Assembly: GCA_035622275.1 (NCBI GenBank)
Contig: DASPVQ010000007.1
Span: 1-64,000, forward strand
Origin: Thermoplasmata archaeon
GTDB lineage: Archaea; Thermoplasmatota; Thermoplasmata; Lutacidiplasmatales; UBA184
Direction of reading: 5' to 3'
DNA length: 64,000 bases
Shown: positions 32,256-41,113 of the stretch, in pieces
Position numbering within the stretch: position 1 is the stretch's first letter
Layout: every line of letters starts with the position of its first letter
The notes under the pieces: model-generated
Databases searched by the model: none
What the model was told of the DNA's origin: nothing
Seen by the model: the letters and a program-made list of their open reading frames with translations, nothing else
Program-made: the position numbers and the translations under genes

Positions 32256-32322
32256 CGCCGTCCCCCCCACCCCCGACGCGGCCCGGCGAGCCTGTGCCGC
32301 GCAGAGGGGACATCGCGTTCGG

Positions 32323-33042
32323 CTAGATTCTACTTTCCCGCGTCCCCGCCGAGGGCGGCGCGAGCGCGCTCGCGCGGGCGCCGGGCCCCGCGGGGCCTCC
32401 CGCGTCCTTTTGGGCGAGGAACAGGGCTTGGCGGCCGCGACCGGCGTCGACGAGCTCGCGCCGAAGGACGCGGAAGCCCGCGTCCTCGAGCCAGGCGGCG
32501 TACGTCGTCGCGTCGGCCTGGCTCCAGTACATCGGCGCATTCGAGCCCAGCCAGCCCTCCTCGATGCCCGTCCAGGCGGTCGCGCCGGTCGTGACGAGGA
32601 AGAGGCCCTCCTCCTCGAGCCACCGGTGGACCTTGGCGAGGAGGCGGGGCTGCTCGTCGACGGGGACGTGGACGAGCGCGTAGAGGCAGACGACGCCGCC
32701 GAACGTCCCGGTCGGCAGCACGACCTCGGTCATGTCCGCGCGCAGGAACCGCGCGCCCGGGACGAGCCGACGGGCCCGGGCGATCTGCACGTCCGAGATG
32801 TCGACGCCCGTGACGCGGAAGCGCTCCGAGAGCAGCTGGGCGTCCGGCACCCCGCAGCCACAGCCCAGGTCGAGCACCGCGGCGCCCCGGCGGAGCCGGC
32901 GGACGAGCGGCTCGAGCCAGTCGCGGTGCATCCGAAGCGTGTGGCCGAACGCGTCGCTCGGCGCGCCCGAGGGCCAGTAGGTCCTCGAGACGACGTTGAA
33001 CCCGGTCCGCACGATCGTCTTCGGGTCGCGGCTCGGGGCCAT
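32323..33042 (-). CDS. class I SAM-dependent methyltransferase
   Basis: The 239-residue Rossmann-fold methyltransferase has motif I 'VLDLGCGCGVPDAQLL', acidic post-I 'VTGVDISDVQIARAR', 'ADMTEVVLPTGTFGGVVCLYALVHVP' (in part) and 'TGATAWTGIEEGWLG'. It resembles small-molecule methyltransferases, and the substrate is unknown. ATG 33042 is preferred over the upstream ATG 33061-33063 because the TATA-like 'ccatatgg' (33065-33072) is about 27 bases upstream of it. The C-terminal Gly/Ala/Pro tail is likely disordered. Confidence 0.87.
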   Translation of the reverse strand: MAPSRDPKTIVRTGFNVVSRTYWPSGAPSDAFGHTLRMHRDWLEPLVRRLRRGAAVLDLGCGCGVPDAQLLSERFRVTGVDISDVQIARARRLVPGARFLRADMTEVVLPTGTFGGVVCLYALVHVPVDEQPRLLAKVHRWLEEEGLFLVTTGATAWTGIEEGWLGSNAPMYWSQADATTYAAWLEDAGFRVLRRELVDAGRGRQALFLAQKDAGGPAGPGARASALAPPSAGTRESRI

Positions 33043-33168
33043 CGCATGCGGATGAGTGCGCATACCATATGGACCCCTCGCCTCCCCGGGTCCCCCATCG
33101 CGAGCCGGGGGCGAGGCCGGGCCAGTTTCATGAAGAGCACGGGCTACGGGGCACCGGACGGTGACCCC

Positions 33169-33882
33169 ATGCCGGACGCGCCGATCGCACCCGCGCCCCC
33201 GGAGCCGGACGGGCCCGTGGTCATCGGCAAGGACGTCTGGAAGGTCTACGGGAGCGGCGAGACCGAGGTGGTCGCGCTGCGGGCGATCAACATCTCGATC
33301 CCCCGCGGCAAGATGCTCGCCGTCATGGGCCCGAGCGGCTCGGGCAAGACGACCTTCCTCAACTGCTTCTCGGGGCTCGACGACGTGAGCCGGGGCCAGA
33401 TCACCCTGGAGGGCGTCGACCTCCAGTCGATGGACGACCGGACGAAGAGCGAGTATCGCGCGCGCCGGGTGGGGTTCGTCTTCCAGTCGTACAACCTCCT
33501 CCCCGTGCTCACCGCGACCGAGAACGTCGAGATGCCCCTGTTGATCGCGGGCGTCCCCGGTCGGGAGGCGCGCGAGCGCGCCCGCACGATCCTGGGCGAG
33601 CTCGGCCTCGGCGAGCGGCTCGACCGCCGTCCCGCCGAGCTATCGGGCGGGCAGCAGCAGCGCGTCTCGCTCGCGCGGGCGCTCGTCGGACGGCCGGCGA
33701 TCGTCTGGGCGGACGAGCCGACCGGCAACCTCGACGAGGAGGACTCCCACCAGGTCACGCGGCTCCTGCGGGAGCTCAACCAGACCCACCACCAGACGAT
33801 CGTCATCGTGACCCACGACCCGTCGGTCGCGAGCGCGTGCGACCGCACCGTGCGGATGCGCGACGGGCGCCTCGAGTCGTAG
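33169..33882 (+). CDS. ABC transporter ATP-binding protein (MacB/LolD type)
   Basis: The 237-residue ATPase of the LolD/MacB family has Walker A GPSGSGKT, Q-loop 'FVFQSYNLLPVLTATENVEMPL' (abbreviated), signature LSGGQQQR, Walker B 'IVWADEPTGNLD' and switch 'VIVTHDP'. It pairs with the FtsX-type permease that follows after six bases. ATG 33169 fits a transcript start after the TATA-like 'cagtttcat'. ATG 33130 overlaps that box. The pair is likely an exporter or mechanotransmission system acting on cell-surface lipids or proteins. Confidence 0.94.
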   Translation: MPDAPIAPAPPEPDGPVVIGKDVWKVYGSGETEVVALRAINISIPRGKMLAVMGPSGSGKTTFLNCFSGLDDVSRGQITLEGVDLQSMDDRTKSEYRARRVGFVFQSYNLLPVLTATENVEMPLLIAGVPGREARERARTILGELGLGERLDRRPAELSGGQQQRVSLARALVGRPAIVWADEPTGNLDEEDSHQVTRLLRELNQTHHQTIVIVTHDPSVASACDRTVRMRDGRLES

Positions 33883-33888
33883 GGGCCG

Positions 33889-36855
33889 ATGGCGCTCGCT
33901 CCGGTCGTGGGCTTGCTCGTCCTCGTGCTGCTCGCGATCGTCGCGATCGCGATCGGCCTCGCGCTACGCCACCGGCTCGCCTTCCGCATCGGGATGCGCA
34001 ACGTCGCGCGGGCGCGGGGCCGGACCGTCCTGCTCGTGCTGGGCCTCCTCGTGGCGACCACGATCGTCTCGGGCAGCCTCGTGGTCGGCGACACGGTCAC
34101 GCAGGTCACGGTCCATTACACGGTCCTCGCCGTCGGCTATAACGACGAGATCGTCGGCAACCAGTCGCCGTCCGGGGCCTACGTGCCGTTCCCCTACTCC
34201 GTCTACTCGGACGTGGCCCTTGCGACCGCGGGCAACCCCGACATCGCCGGCATGGCGCCGGAGATCGTCAGCTCGGTCTCGGTCTTCGATCGGACCTCCG
34301 GCGTCCCGCAGACCAACCTCAACCTCATCGGCGTGAACGCGAACCAGAGCACCCAGCTCGGCGACTACGTGGCCGACAACGGCTCGGTCGTGATCGGCCC
34401 GGCGCCCGGCGAGGTCCTCCTCGACGATCTCGCCGCGTCGGAGATGAACGCCTCGACCGGCGACACGGTCGTCCTCTACGGGGCGAGCGGCACGCCGATC
34501 CCGTCGGTCGTCCAGGCCGTCGTGCAGGACAACCTGCGGGGCGCCTTCCCGACCGGCGGCCTCGGCAACTTCGGGAGCGTCTTCACCGACCTATCGACCG
34601 CGCAGCGCCTGGAGAACCTGTCCGGGGCCATCAACTTCCTCTCGGTCACGAACGTCGGCGACCAGGCGAACCGCCTCGCCCTCGCGCCGACGGTCAGCGC
34701 CACGCTCAACACGACGCTCGCGACGATCCCCGCGGCCGCGGGGCTCGCCGTCACCCAGCTGCTCGTCGACTCGCTGGCGAGCGCGAACGCGTCGGGGAGC
34801 AGCCTCGTGACCCTGTTCCTCGTCCTCGGGCTGTTCTCGATCGTCGCGGGCGCGCTATTGATCGTCGGGATCTTCGTCCTGCTCGCCGAGGAGCGCAAGG
34901 GCGAGATGGGGGTGCTGCGGGCGATCGGCCTGAAGGGCCGCGAGCTCGTGTACGCGTTCTTCTTCGAGGGGATCGCCTACGCGGCCGGCAGCGCGCTCGC
35001 CGGCGCGCTCCTCGGGGTCGGGGTCGGCTACGGGCTCGTCTACGCCTTCAGCGTGCTGTACCGGATCCCCGGCCTGCCCCCGAACGCGATCCTCCAGTCG
35101 TTCACGTTCACGACCGGCTCCCTGCTCGAGGCCTACGTCATCGGCTTCGTGCTCACACTCGTCACGGTCGTGATCGCGAGCCGCCGGGCGAGCCGCCTCA
35201 ACATCGTCCGCGCGATCCGCGACCTCCCCGAGCCACCACCGACCGTGCGCACGTACACCTACCTCGCCTACCTCGGCGCCGCGCTGTTCGCCCTCGGCGC
35301 CCTGCTCTACGCCACCACCCACGCCGGCACGGGCGACGAGTCGTACCCGATCCTCGGGGGCGCGATGGCGATCGCCGGGCTCGCGCTCGTCGCCTCGCGC
35401 TTCGTGCGCAACCGTCTCGCCTTCTCGCTCGCGGGGGCGGCGCTCCTCGTCTGGGCCGGCGACAGTTCGCTCCACGTCGCGCTCCTCGGCGCCTCGCACG
35501 GCGGGGGGATCTTCGTGTTGTTCACCGTCGGGGTGATCCTGGTCGCCGGCGCCCTCCTGCTGTTCGCGTTCAACGCCTCCGCGCTCGCGGCCGGCCTCCT
35601 GCGCCTCGCGGGCGGGCGCGCCCGCCGGGCGCCGGTCGCCCAGATCGCGCTGTCGTATCCCACCCGCCGCACCTCCCGCACGACGATCAGCCTCGCGATC
35701 TTCGCGCTCGTGGTGTTCGTCCTCGTGACGATCGCGACCGCGGGGGCGACCGTCGACGCGAGCCTCGGCAACACGCTCGAGGCGCAGTCCGGCGGCTACA
35801 CGTTCGTCGCGTACTCCTCCGTCCCGGTCCCCGACCTGCCCGGGCTCGTCGCCAACAACTCGAGCGTCGCGCCGTTCTTCGACGAGGTCGTACCGCTCGC
35901 CTACGCGGGCCTCTACGTGAACGTCAGCGGGTTCGCCGGCAATCCCTACTCGGACTCGGTCTACTCCGCGCCGGCGTCGGCACCGGCGTCCTCGAACTTC
36001 TACAGCACCAACCACTACACGTTCACCGCGACCGAGGGCGGTATCTCCGCCGCCCAGGTGATGTCGGAGCTCGCCTCCGTGCCCGACGTCGCGATCGTCG
36101 ACCAGAGCTACTCGCCGATCGCCAACAACCTCGGCGGCGGCTCGACCGCCGCGCACCCGAAGGTGGACGTCGGCGGCACGCTCGGGCTGTCGAACCCCGC
36201 GAACGGGAACCGCACGACCGTCACCGTGATCGGGGTCATGACCCAGTCGCTCGTCACCGGGGTCTTCGTGAGCCCCCCGACCGCGGCCGCGCTCGGCATC
36301 CGCGCGCCCCAGCTGTTCTTCCTCTCGCTGACGGCCGGCCAGTCGGCGGTCCGGGCCGCCCAGCTCGCCAAGGCGGCGTTCTTCCCGTACGGGCTCGTCG
36401 TGCTGAACATCGCCGCGATCCTCGCCTCCTCGATCGCCCCGACCGAGGGGATCATCGGCCTCCTCCAGGTGTTCGTCGGGCTCGGCCTCGCGGTCGGGAT
36501 CGCCGCGCTCGGCATCGTCGCGCTGCGCGCGGTCGTCGAGCGACGCCGCGAGATCGGGATGCTGCGGGCGAACGGCTTCACCCGCGCGATGGTCCTGCGC
36601 GCCTTCTTCCTGGAGTACTCGTTCGTGACCCTCGTCGGCATCGCGATCGGGACCGCCCTCGGCCTGCTGGTCGTATGGAACCTGACGCAGGGCCCCTCCG
36701 CGAGCGCGGCCGGGGCCACCGTCTTCGCGATCCCGCTGGTCAACCTCGCGCTGATCCTCGGGGCCGCCTTCGGCCTCTCCATGGCCGCGGTCGCCCAGCC
36801 GTCGCTGCGGGCCGCGCGACTGCCGCCGGCGGAGGCGGTGCGCCCCACCGAGTGA
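33889..36855 (+). CDS. ABC transporter permease, double FtsX domain
   Basis: The 988-residue membrane protein has an N-terminal signal-like helix, then 'FRIGMRNVARARGRTVLLVLGLL' (abbreviated). A large extracellular domain (about 55-300) is followed by three membrane helices with 'EERKGEMGVLRAIGLKGREL', the conserved FtsX cytoplasmic motif. Extra central helices and a second extracellular domain (about 625-820) precede three final helices with 'ERRREIGMLRANGFTRAMV'. Two FtsX units in one chain make a full permease. The extracellular parts are rich in Asn/Ser/Thr with glycosylation sequons. Confidence 0.92.
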   Translation: MALAPVVGLLVLVLLAIVAIAIGLALRHRLAFRIGMRNVARARGRTVLLVLGLLVATTIVSGSLVVGDTVTQVTVHYTVLAVGYNDEIVGNQSPSGAYVPFPYSVYSDVALATAGNPDIAGMAPEIVSSVSVFDRTSGVPQTNLNLIGVNANQSTQLGDYVADNGSVVIGPAPGEVLLDDLAASEMNASTGDTVVLYGASGTPIPSVVQAVVQDNLRGAFPTGGLGNFGSVFTDLSTAQRLENLSGAINFLSVTNVGDQANRLALAPTVSATLNTTLATIPAAAGLAVTQLLVDSLASANASGSSLVTLFLVLGLFSIVAGALLIVGIFVLLAEERKGEMGVLRAIGLKGRELVYAFFFEGIAYAAGSALAGALLGVGVGYGLVYAFSVLYRIPGLPPNAILQSFTFTTGSLLEAYVIGFVLTLVTVVIASRRASRLNIVRAIRDLPEPPPTVRTYTYLAYLGAALFALGALLYATTHAGTGDESYPILGGAMAIAGLALVASRFVRNRLAFSLAGAALLVWAGDSSLHVALLGASHGGGIFVLFTVGVILVAGALLLFAFNASALAAGLLRLAGGRARRAPVAQIALSYPTRRTSRTTISLAIFALVVFVLVTIATAGATVDASLGNTLEAQSGGYTFVAYSSVPVPDLPGLVANNSSVAPFFDEVVPLAYAGLYVNVSGFAGNPYSDSVYSAPASAPASSNFYSTNHYTFTATEGGISAAQVMSELASVPDVAIVDQSYSPIANNLGGGSTAAHPKVDVGGTLGLSNPANGNRTTVTVIGVMTQSLVTGVFVSPPTAAALGIRAPQLFFLSLTAGQSAVRAAQLAKAAFFPYGLVVLNIAAILASSIAPTEGIIGLLQVFVGLGLAVGIAALGIVALRAVVERRREIGMLRANGFTRAMVLRAFFLEYSFVTLVGIAIGTALGLLVVWNLTQGPSASAAGATVFAIPLVNLALILGAAFGLSMAAVAQPSLRAARLPPAEAVRPTE

Positions 36856-36868
36856 GCGCGGGCGACGC

Positions 36869-37741
36869 CTAGCCGCCGGTGACGTCCTCGAGGAACTCGC
36901 GGATCGTCCCGAGGAACTCCTTGGGCTGCTCCAGGATCATGCGGTGGCTGCTGTGCTGCAGCACGCGCAGGTGCGCCGGCTCGATCCGCTCGGCCATCTC
37001 GACCGACGGATTGAGGAAGGTGTCGTAGCGGCCGACGACGACCAGGGTCGGCACCTCGATCTTCGAGTAGTAGCGACGGCCGTCCCACCGCGAGAGCGTG
37101 CCGTCGACCGCGAACTCGTCGCCCGAGCGGGTCATCATCGTGCGGTACACGTCGGTCGCGAGGCGCGTCGCCTTCCAGTCCTTGCTCGTCCCCTTGAAGA
37201 AGCGGGTCTGGAACGGCCCGAACACCTCCTCGACCAGGCGCTGGTACTCGCTCGAGTCGAACGCGCGCGCCCGGGTCAGCTCGCGCAGGAGCGCCCGCTG
37301 CTTCCGCGAGGCGACGGCGAGCGCGGTCCGGTTCGACTGGCGCACCTCCTCGGCACTGCCGGCGGTCGCGCAGAGCAGGAGCGAGGTGAGGTGGCGCTCG
37401 TAGCGGTGCGCGTACTCGAGGGCCACGAACCCGCCGGCCGAGTAGCCGAGCAGGTGGAGCTCGGTGATCCGCAGCGCCTTGCGGATCGCCTCGACGTCCT
37501 CGGCCATCGCGGCGAGCGTGTACTCCCGACGGGACCCCGGCCGCCAGCTGTGGCCCACGCCCCGCGGATTGAACAGGATCACCCGCAGGTGGGCGTTCGC
37601 GAGCCGCAAGAGGCCGCGCAGGTAGTGGTAGGTGAGGCCGGGACCGCCGGGGTGGACGACGAGGGTCGCCGGCCCCTTCCCCCGGGAGACGTACTCGAAG
37701 AAACGGCCGTTCGGGGTGCGGATCGTGCGAACGCGGGCCAT
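36869..37741 (-). CDS. alpha/beta hydrolase (proline iminopeptidase-like)
   Basis: The 290-residue alpha/beta hydrolase has the oxyanion motif 'VVHPGGPGLTYHYL', 'FNPRGVGHS', the nucleophile elbow 'LLGYSAGGFVALEYA' and the catalytic His in 'LQHSSHRMILEQP'. HPGGPG and DxRGxGxS-like motifs match proline iminopeptidases and related esterases. A peptidase role is plausible but not proven. The ATG at 37741 has a TATA-like AAACGTTTGA (minus sense, 37764-37773) 28 bases upstream. Confidence 0.88.
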   Translation of the reverse strand: MARVRTIRTPNGRFFEYVSRGKGPATLVVHPGGPGLTYHYLRGLLRLANAHLRVILFNPRGVGHSWRPGSRREYTLAAMAEDVEAIRKALRITELHLLGYSAGGFVALEYAHRYERHLTSLLLCATAGSAEEVRQSNRTALAVASRKQRALLRELTRARAFDSSEYQRLVEEVFGPFQTRFFKGTSKDWKATRLATDVYRTMMTRSGDEFAVDGTLSRWDGRRYYSKIEVPTLVVVGRYDTFLNPSVEMAERIEPAHLRVLQHSSHRMILEQPKEFLGTIREFLEDVTGG

Positions 37742-37853
37742 CGCCCCGGTATCGCACCCCGCTCTCAAACGTTTCCGTACGGGCCCGCGCCGATCGCACC
37801 CGCGCTCGAGCCCCGCGCCGGAGGAGTTCGGGCCGAACCGGCGAGGAGAAGGG

Positions 37854-37927
37854 TGCGGGCACCGGGATTTGAACCCGGGTTATAGGCTTGGCAAGCCTAT
37901 GTGATAACCAGACTACACTATGCCCGC
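37854..37927 (-). tRNA. tRNA-Gly (GCC)
   Basis: The cloverleaf is on the minus strand without an intron. The acceptor GCGGGCA pairs with TGCCCGC, and the D-arm contains GTC..GAT-type pairing with TCTGGTTA. The anticodon stem TAGGC/GCCTA encloses loop TTGCCAA, giving anticodon GCC. The T-arm is CCGGG TTCAAAT CCCGG, and A73 is present. CCA is not encoded. A TATA-like TTTATCT (minus sense, near 37968-37975) lies upstream. Confidence 0.95.
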
Positions 37928-38068
37928 ATCCGCGCGCCCGAGCGCGCGCGCGCTCGGACAATCGTCCGCGAGATAAAGACCACCGCTCCGGCGGCGGTCG
38001 CGGGCGCTCGAAGCCGCCGGGTTATTACCGCGTCGGGGACCTGCCGACCTCTGGAGGGTGGGGCGGCC

Positions 38069-38845
38069 GTGGTCGAGGTCTGGCGGGAGGGCGAGGTCGT
38101 CGCGCTCAAGGCGCGCGGGGCCCCCGCGCTGCTCGTCCCGCTCGCCCGCGGGTCGGTCCGGATCGGGGACCGAGGGGTGATCGACCTGTCGGAGCAGCTC
38201 GGCGCGGCGCCCGGGGCGGCGATCACCTGGCTCGGCACCCCGTACCGCGTGCTCCGCCCGTCGCTCTCCGACCTGTTCGCCGGCCTCGCCCGTCGGGCCC
38301 AGATCGTCACGCCCAAGGACGTCCCGCAGCTGCTCTACCTCGCCGGGGTCGCGCCGGGATCGCGCGTCGCGGAGGCCGGATCCGGGAGCGGCGCGCTCAC
38401 GCTCGCGCTCGCCTTCGCGGTGGGTCCGAGCGGCCACGTCGCCTCGTTCGACCGACGCGCGGATTTCCTCGAGGCCGCGCGCGCGAACGTCGCCCGGGCC
38501 GGCCTCTCCGGGCGCGTGACGTTCACCGAGCGGGACGTCGTGCAGGACGGATTCGACGTGCGGGAGGTCGACAGCGTGCTGCTCGACCTCGCCACGCCGT
38601 GGGACGTCCTCGCCTCGGCGCACGGGGCCCTCGCGGTCGGCGGCTTCGTCGCGACGTACTCCCCGACGTACAACCAGCTCGAGCGTACCGTCCAGCGCCT
38701 GCGCGCGCTCGGCTTTGACGAGGTCCGGGCGCTCGAGCTGATCGAGCGGGGCATCCAGGTCGGCGAGGGCGGCACCCGGCCCGACTTCGAGATGCTCGGG
38801 CACACGGGGTTCCTCGCCGTCGGGCGGAAGGTCGACGAGCGGTGA
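38069..38845 (+). CDS. trmI: tRNA (adenine-N1)-methyltransferase TrmI
   Basis: TrmI methylates A57/A58 in the T-loop of tRNA. The 258-residue protein has an N-terminal small beta domain, 'AQIVTPKDVPQLLYLAGVAPG' (abbreviated), SAM motif 'VAEAGSGSGALTLALA', 'VASFDRRADFLEAARANV' and 'VDSVLLDLATPWDVL', all characteristic of the family. GTG 38069 has a GGAGG sequence 11 bases ahead. A TATA-like 'gttattacc' lies at 38020-38028. It is transcribed divergently from tRNA-Gly and couples to the next gene by a GTGA overlap. Confidence 0.94.
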   Translation: MVEVWREGEVVALKARGAPALLVPLARGSVRIGDRGVIDLSEQLGAAPGAAITWLGTPYRVLRPSLSDLFAGLARRAQIVTPKDVPQLLYLAGVAPGSRVAEAGSGSGALTLALAFAVGPSGHVASFDRRADFLEAARANVARAGLSGRVTFTERDVVQDGFDVREVDSVLLDLATPWDVLASAHGALAVGGFVATYSPTYNQLERTVQRLRALGFDEVRALELIERGIQVGEGGTRPDFEMLGHTGFLAVGRKVDER

Positions 38846-39627
38846 CCGACCTGCCGCTCACCTTCGGCGCGATCGTCGGCATCCTGCTGTCGGCCGGCTT
38901 CGTCTACGTGGAGGTCGGCCGGTTCGCGACGCCCCAGGTGGCCGAGACGCTCTTCGACGAGCGCCGGGAGGTGTTCGGCTACACCGCCGGGCTGTTCGTC
39001 GGGGTCCCGCTCGCCATCGCCTTCCTCTTCTTCTTCGACTCGATGGCCAACGGGGCGATCCCGGGGGCGCTGCTGTTCCTCGCCCTGCTCGTCGGCGGGA
39101 CCGAGGTCGCCCAGTGGGCGCTCCTGCGGACCCGCTACTGGGGGGAAGGCGAGAGCGGGCCGTTCTACGCGCTCGGCTACCGCGCGGGGATCGGCGGGAT
39201 CTTCGGACTGACGATCGTCGCGCAGTACTTCAGCGGACCTGCGGTCTCGGCAGCCGGGATCGCGGTCGTCGTCGCCGAGTCGGCGGCGGTCGTCGGCCTC
39301 GAGGTCACGGGCGCGCTGCTCTCCCTGCCGCCGTCGGAGACGGCCGGCCGCCGGGGCGGTGGCCCGCTCCCGGGCGCCGTCTTCGCGGCCGTCGGGTTCT
39401 TCCTGATCGGTCTCGGCCCGCTCGCCGACCCGTCGACGCTCTCGGGGCAGGAGGTCGCCGTCGCCGGGGTCCTCGTCGCGCTGTTCGGCTCGCTGCTCGT
39501 CTACCGTCGACTGCGGCCGATGCTCGCCACGATCCCGGCGCCGAGCAGCGGTCCGCGCGTCGTGGCCCCTCGGCCGCCCGGCGCCTATGGTCGCACGGAC
39601 CGCTCGAAGGGGGGCGCCCGCCCGTAG
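38842..39627 (+). CDS. polytopic membrane protein, unknown function
   Basis: The 261-residue protein has seven or so hydrophobic segments, starting with 'TFGAIVGILLSAGFVYVEVG', and a conserved-looking loop 'FATPQVAETLFDERREVFGYTAG'. I recognise no characterised family. Start GTG 38842 overlaps the TGA of trmI. The basic Pro/Gly/Arg tail (about 225-261) is probably cytoplasmic. Coupling with trmI suggests only co-expression. Confidence 0.75.
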   Translation: MTDLPLTFGAIVGILLSAGFVYVEVGRFATPQVAETLFDERREVFGYTAGLFVGVPLAIAFLFFFDSMANGAIPGALLFLALLVGGTEVAQWALLRTRYWGEGESGPFYALGYRAGIGGIFGLTIVAQYFSGPAVSAAGIAVVVAESAAVVGLEVTGALLSLPPSETAGRRGGGPLPGAVFAAVGFFLIGLGPLADPSTLSGQEVAVAGVLVALFGSLLVYRRLRPMLATIPAPSSGPRVVAPRPPGAYGRTDRSKGGARP

Positions 39628-39683
39628 GGCGCCGCGATCGCCGTCAGCAGGTTGATAAGCCAAGCCGCCTCCCGCCGGGCCGC

Positions 39684-40106
39684 ATGAGCCCGGCCTCGGA
39701 CCCGTCGTTCGGCCGCCGCCTGCGCCGCGGGCTGCGCACGTACCGGGCGGCGATCTCGATCTTCATCCTCGGGGTCGGGATCGTGCTCACGATCCTCGCG
39801 CTCGGATTCTTCACGCCGCTCAGCGGCTGGGGCCCGTTCCCGACGATCAACGCCGCCACGAGCACCCCCGGCGCGAATTACAACCTCGTTTTCATCGTGA
39901 TCGGCCCGATCGTCGTCATCGCCGGAGCCTACCTCGTCGGCGCCTACTTCGTCGCGCGCGCCAAGTTCGAGCACCTCATGGTCACCAAGAGCAAGGCAGA
40001 GTTCCTCCGCAACATCCCCGAGCTCGAGGACCTGCTCTGGGAGCTCACGCCGGCGGACGAGCAGCGCTACGAGGAGAAGAAGGCGGAGCTGCGGGTGCGC
40101 CGCTAG
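39684..40106 (+). CDS. two-helix membrane protein, unknown function
   Basis: The 140-residue protein has a basic N-terminus, two membrane segments (about 22-44 and 66-90) and a C-terminal soluble tail of about 45 residues with 'FLRNIPELEDLLWELTPADEQRYEEKKAEL'-like charged helices (abbreviated pattern). This layout recurs in small Thermoplasmatota membrane proteins of unknown function. The ATG is 28 bases after the TATA-like 'ttgataag' (39652-39659), so it has its own leaderless transcript. Confidence 0.75.
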   Translation: MSPASDPSFGRRLRRGLRTYRAAISIFILGVGIVLTILALGFFTPLSGWGPFPTINAATSTPGANYNLVFIVIGPIVVIAGAYLVGAYFVARAKFEHLMVTKSKAEFLRNIPELEDLLWELTPADEQRYEEKKAELRVRR

Positions 40107-40162
40107 CCCCGGGGCCGGCGGCCGCGGCCGAGGTTAAGTAGAGCCTCCCGGTCCACGGGCGC

Positions 40163-41062
40163 GTGGCGGGCGCCGGGGTCAGCGAGAAGGTCGAGGGGTT
40201 CCGCTTCCGCCGCCTCGATAAGCCCGAGGAGTTCCGCCAGGTCGCCGAGGTCGAGCGGTCGATCGGCGGGGCCGACGGGGGCGGCCACGCGCCCTCGGTG
40301 CCCCTGCTACGGGCGATCCAGGACAACGGGGGCCTCGCCATCGGCGCCTTTGCGGACATCTACCTCGCCGGCGTCTGCGCGTCGATCCTCGGCTGGGACG
40401 GGACGACGCTCTACCACTACTCGCTGCTGACGGCGGTGCGCCCCGAGTACCAGAACCACCGGCTCGGCCTCGGCCTCAAGCTCGCCCAGCGGGACGAGGT
40501 GCTGCGCCTCGGCCTCCACGAGGTCCGCTGGGTGTTCGACCCGCTGCAGAGCCGCGGCGCCCACCTCCAGGTGCGCCGGCTCGGCGCCCGGCCCGACCGC
40601 TACTATCCGCACTACTACGGCCAGCTGTCCGACGCCGCCAACCAGGGCCTCGAGACCGACCGGATGCGCGCCGTCTGGGCGCTCGATTCCCCCGACGTCG
40701 AGCGCCGCCTCGCCGCCGGACCCCGGCCGCCCGAGGACGACCAGCGCCGCTGGTCGAGCGCCGCGGCGATCGTCGAGACCGAGCCGGGCGAGAGCGGGAT
40801 CCGCCTCCCGACGGCCGTGAGCGAGCCGAGCGGCCCGCTCGCGCACCTGGAGATCCCGTTCGATCTCGCGCTCGTCCGCCAGCACGAGCCGGCGGGGCTG
40901 CGCCGCTGGCGCCACGCGGTCCGCGACGCCTTCCGGCTCGCCGCCGACCTCGGCTACGTGGTCGACGATTTCGTGGTGGTCGCCCCGGAGCACGAGCGCC
41001 GCAGCTTCTACCTGCTCGCGCGGGCGCCGGCGGCGCCCGGAGCCTCGGCGAGCGCGACCTGA
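40163..41062 (+). CDS. GNAT-family acetyltransferase (COG3375-like)
   Basis: The 299-residue protein has an N-terminal GNAT domain: 'FRFRRLDKPEEFRQVAEVERS', 'GAFADIYLAGVCASILGW', 'HYSLLTAVRPEYQNHRLGLGLKLAQRDEVL' (read in two parts) with the RxxGxG/L acetyl-CoA loop region. It then has 'EVRWVFDPLQSRGAHLQVRRLGA'-type sequence (abbreviated), typical of a conserved but uncharacterised acetyltransferase group. The substrate is unknown. GTG 40163 lies 27 bases after 'gaggttaagtag' (40130-40141). Confidence 0.82.
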   Translation: MAGAGVSEKVEGFRFRRLDKPEEFRQVAEVERSIGGADGGGHAPSVPLLRAIQDNGGLAIGAFADIYLAGVCASILGWDGTTLYHYSLLTAVRPEYQNHRLGLGLKLAQRDEVLRLGLHEVRWVFDPLQSRGAHLQVRRLGARPDRYYPHYYGQLSDAANQGLETDRMRAVWALDSPDVERRLAAGPRPPEDDQRRWSSAAAIVETEPGESGIRLPTAVSEPSGPLAHLEIPFDLALVRQHEPAGLRRWRHAVRDAFRLAADLGYVVDDFVVVAPEHERRSFYLLARAPAAPGASASAT

Positions 41063-41113
41063 GGCCGGGAAGGGTATAAGGCGGGCCGACCCGGTCGTCC
41101 GGCGGGCGGTTCC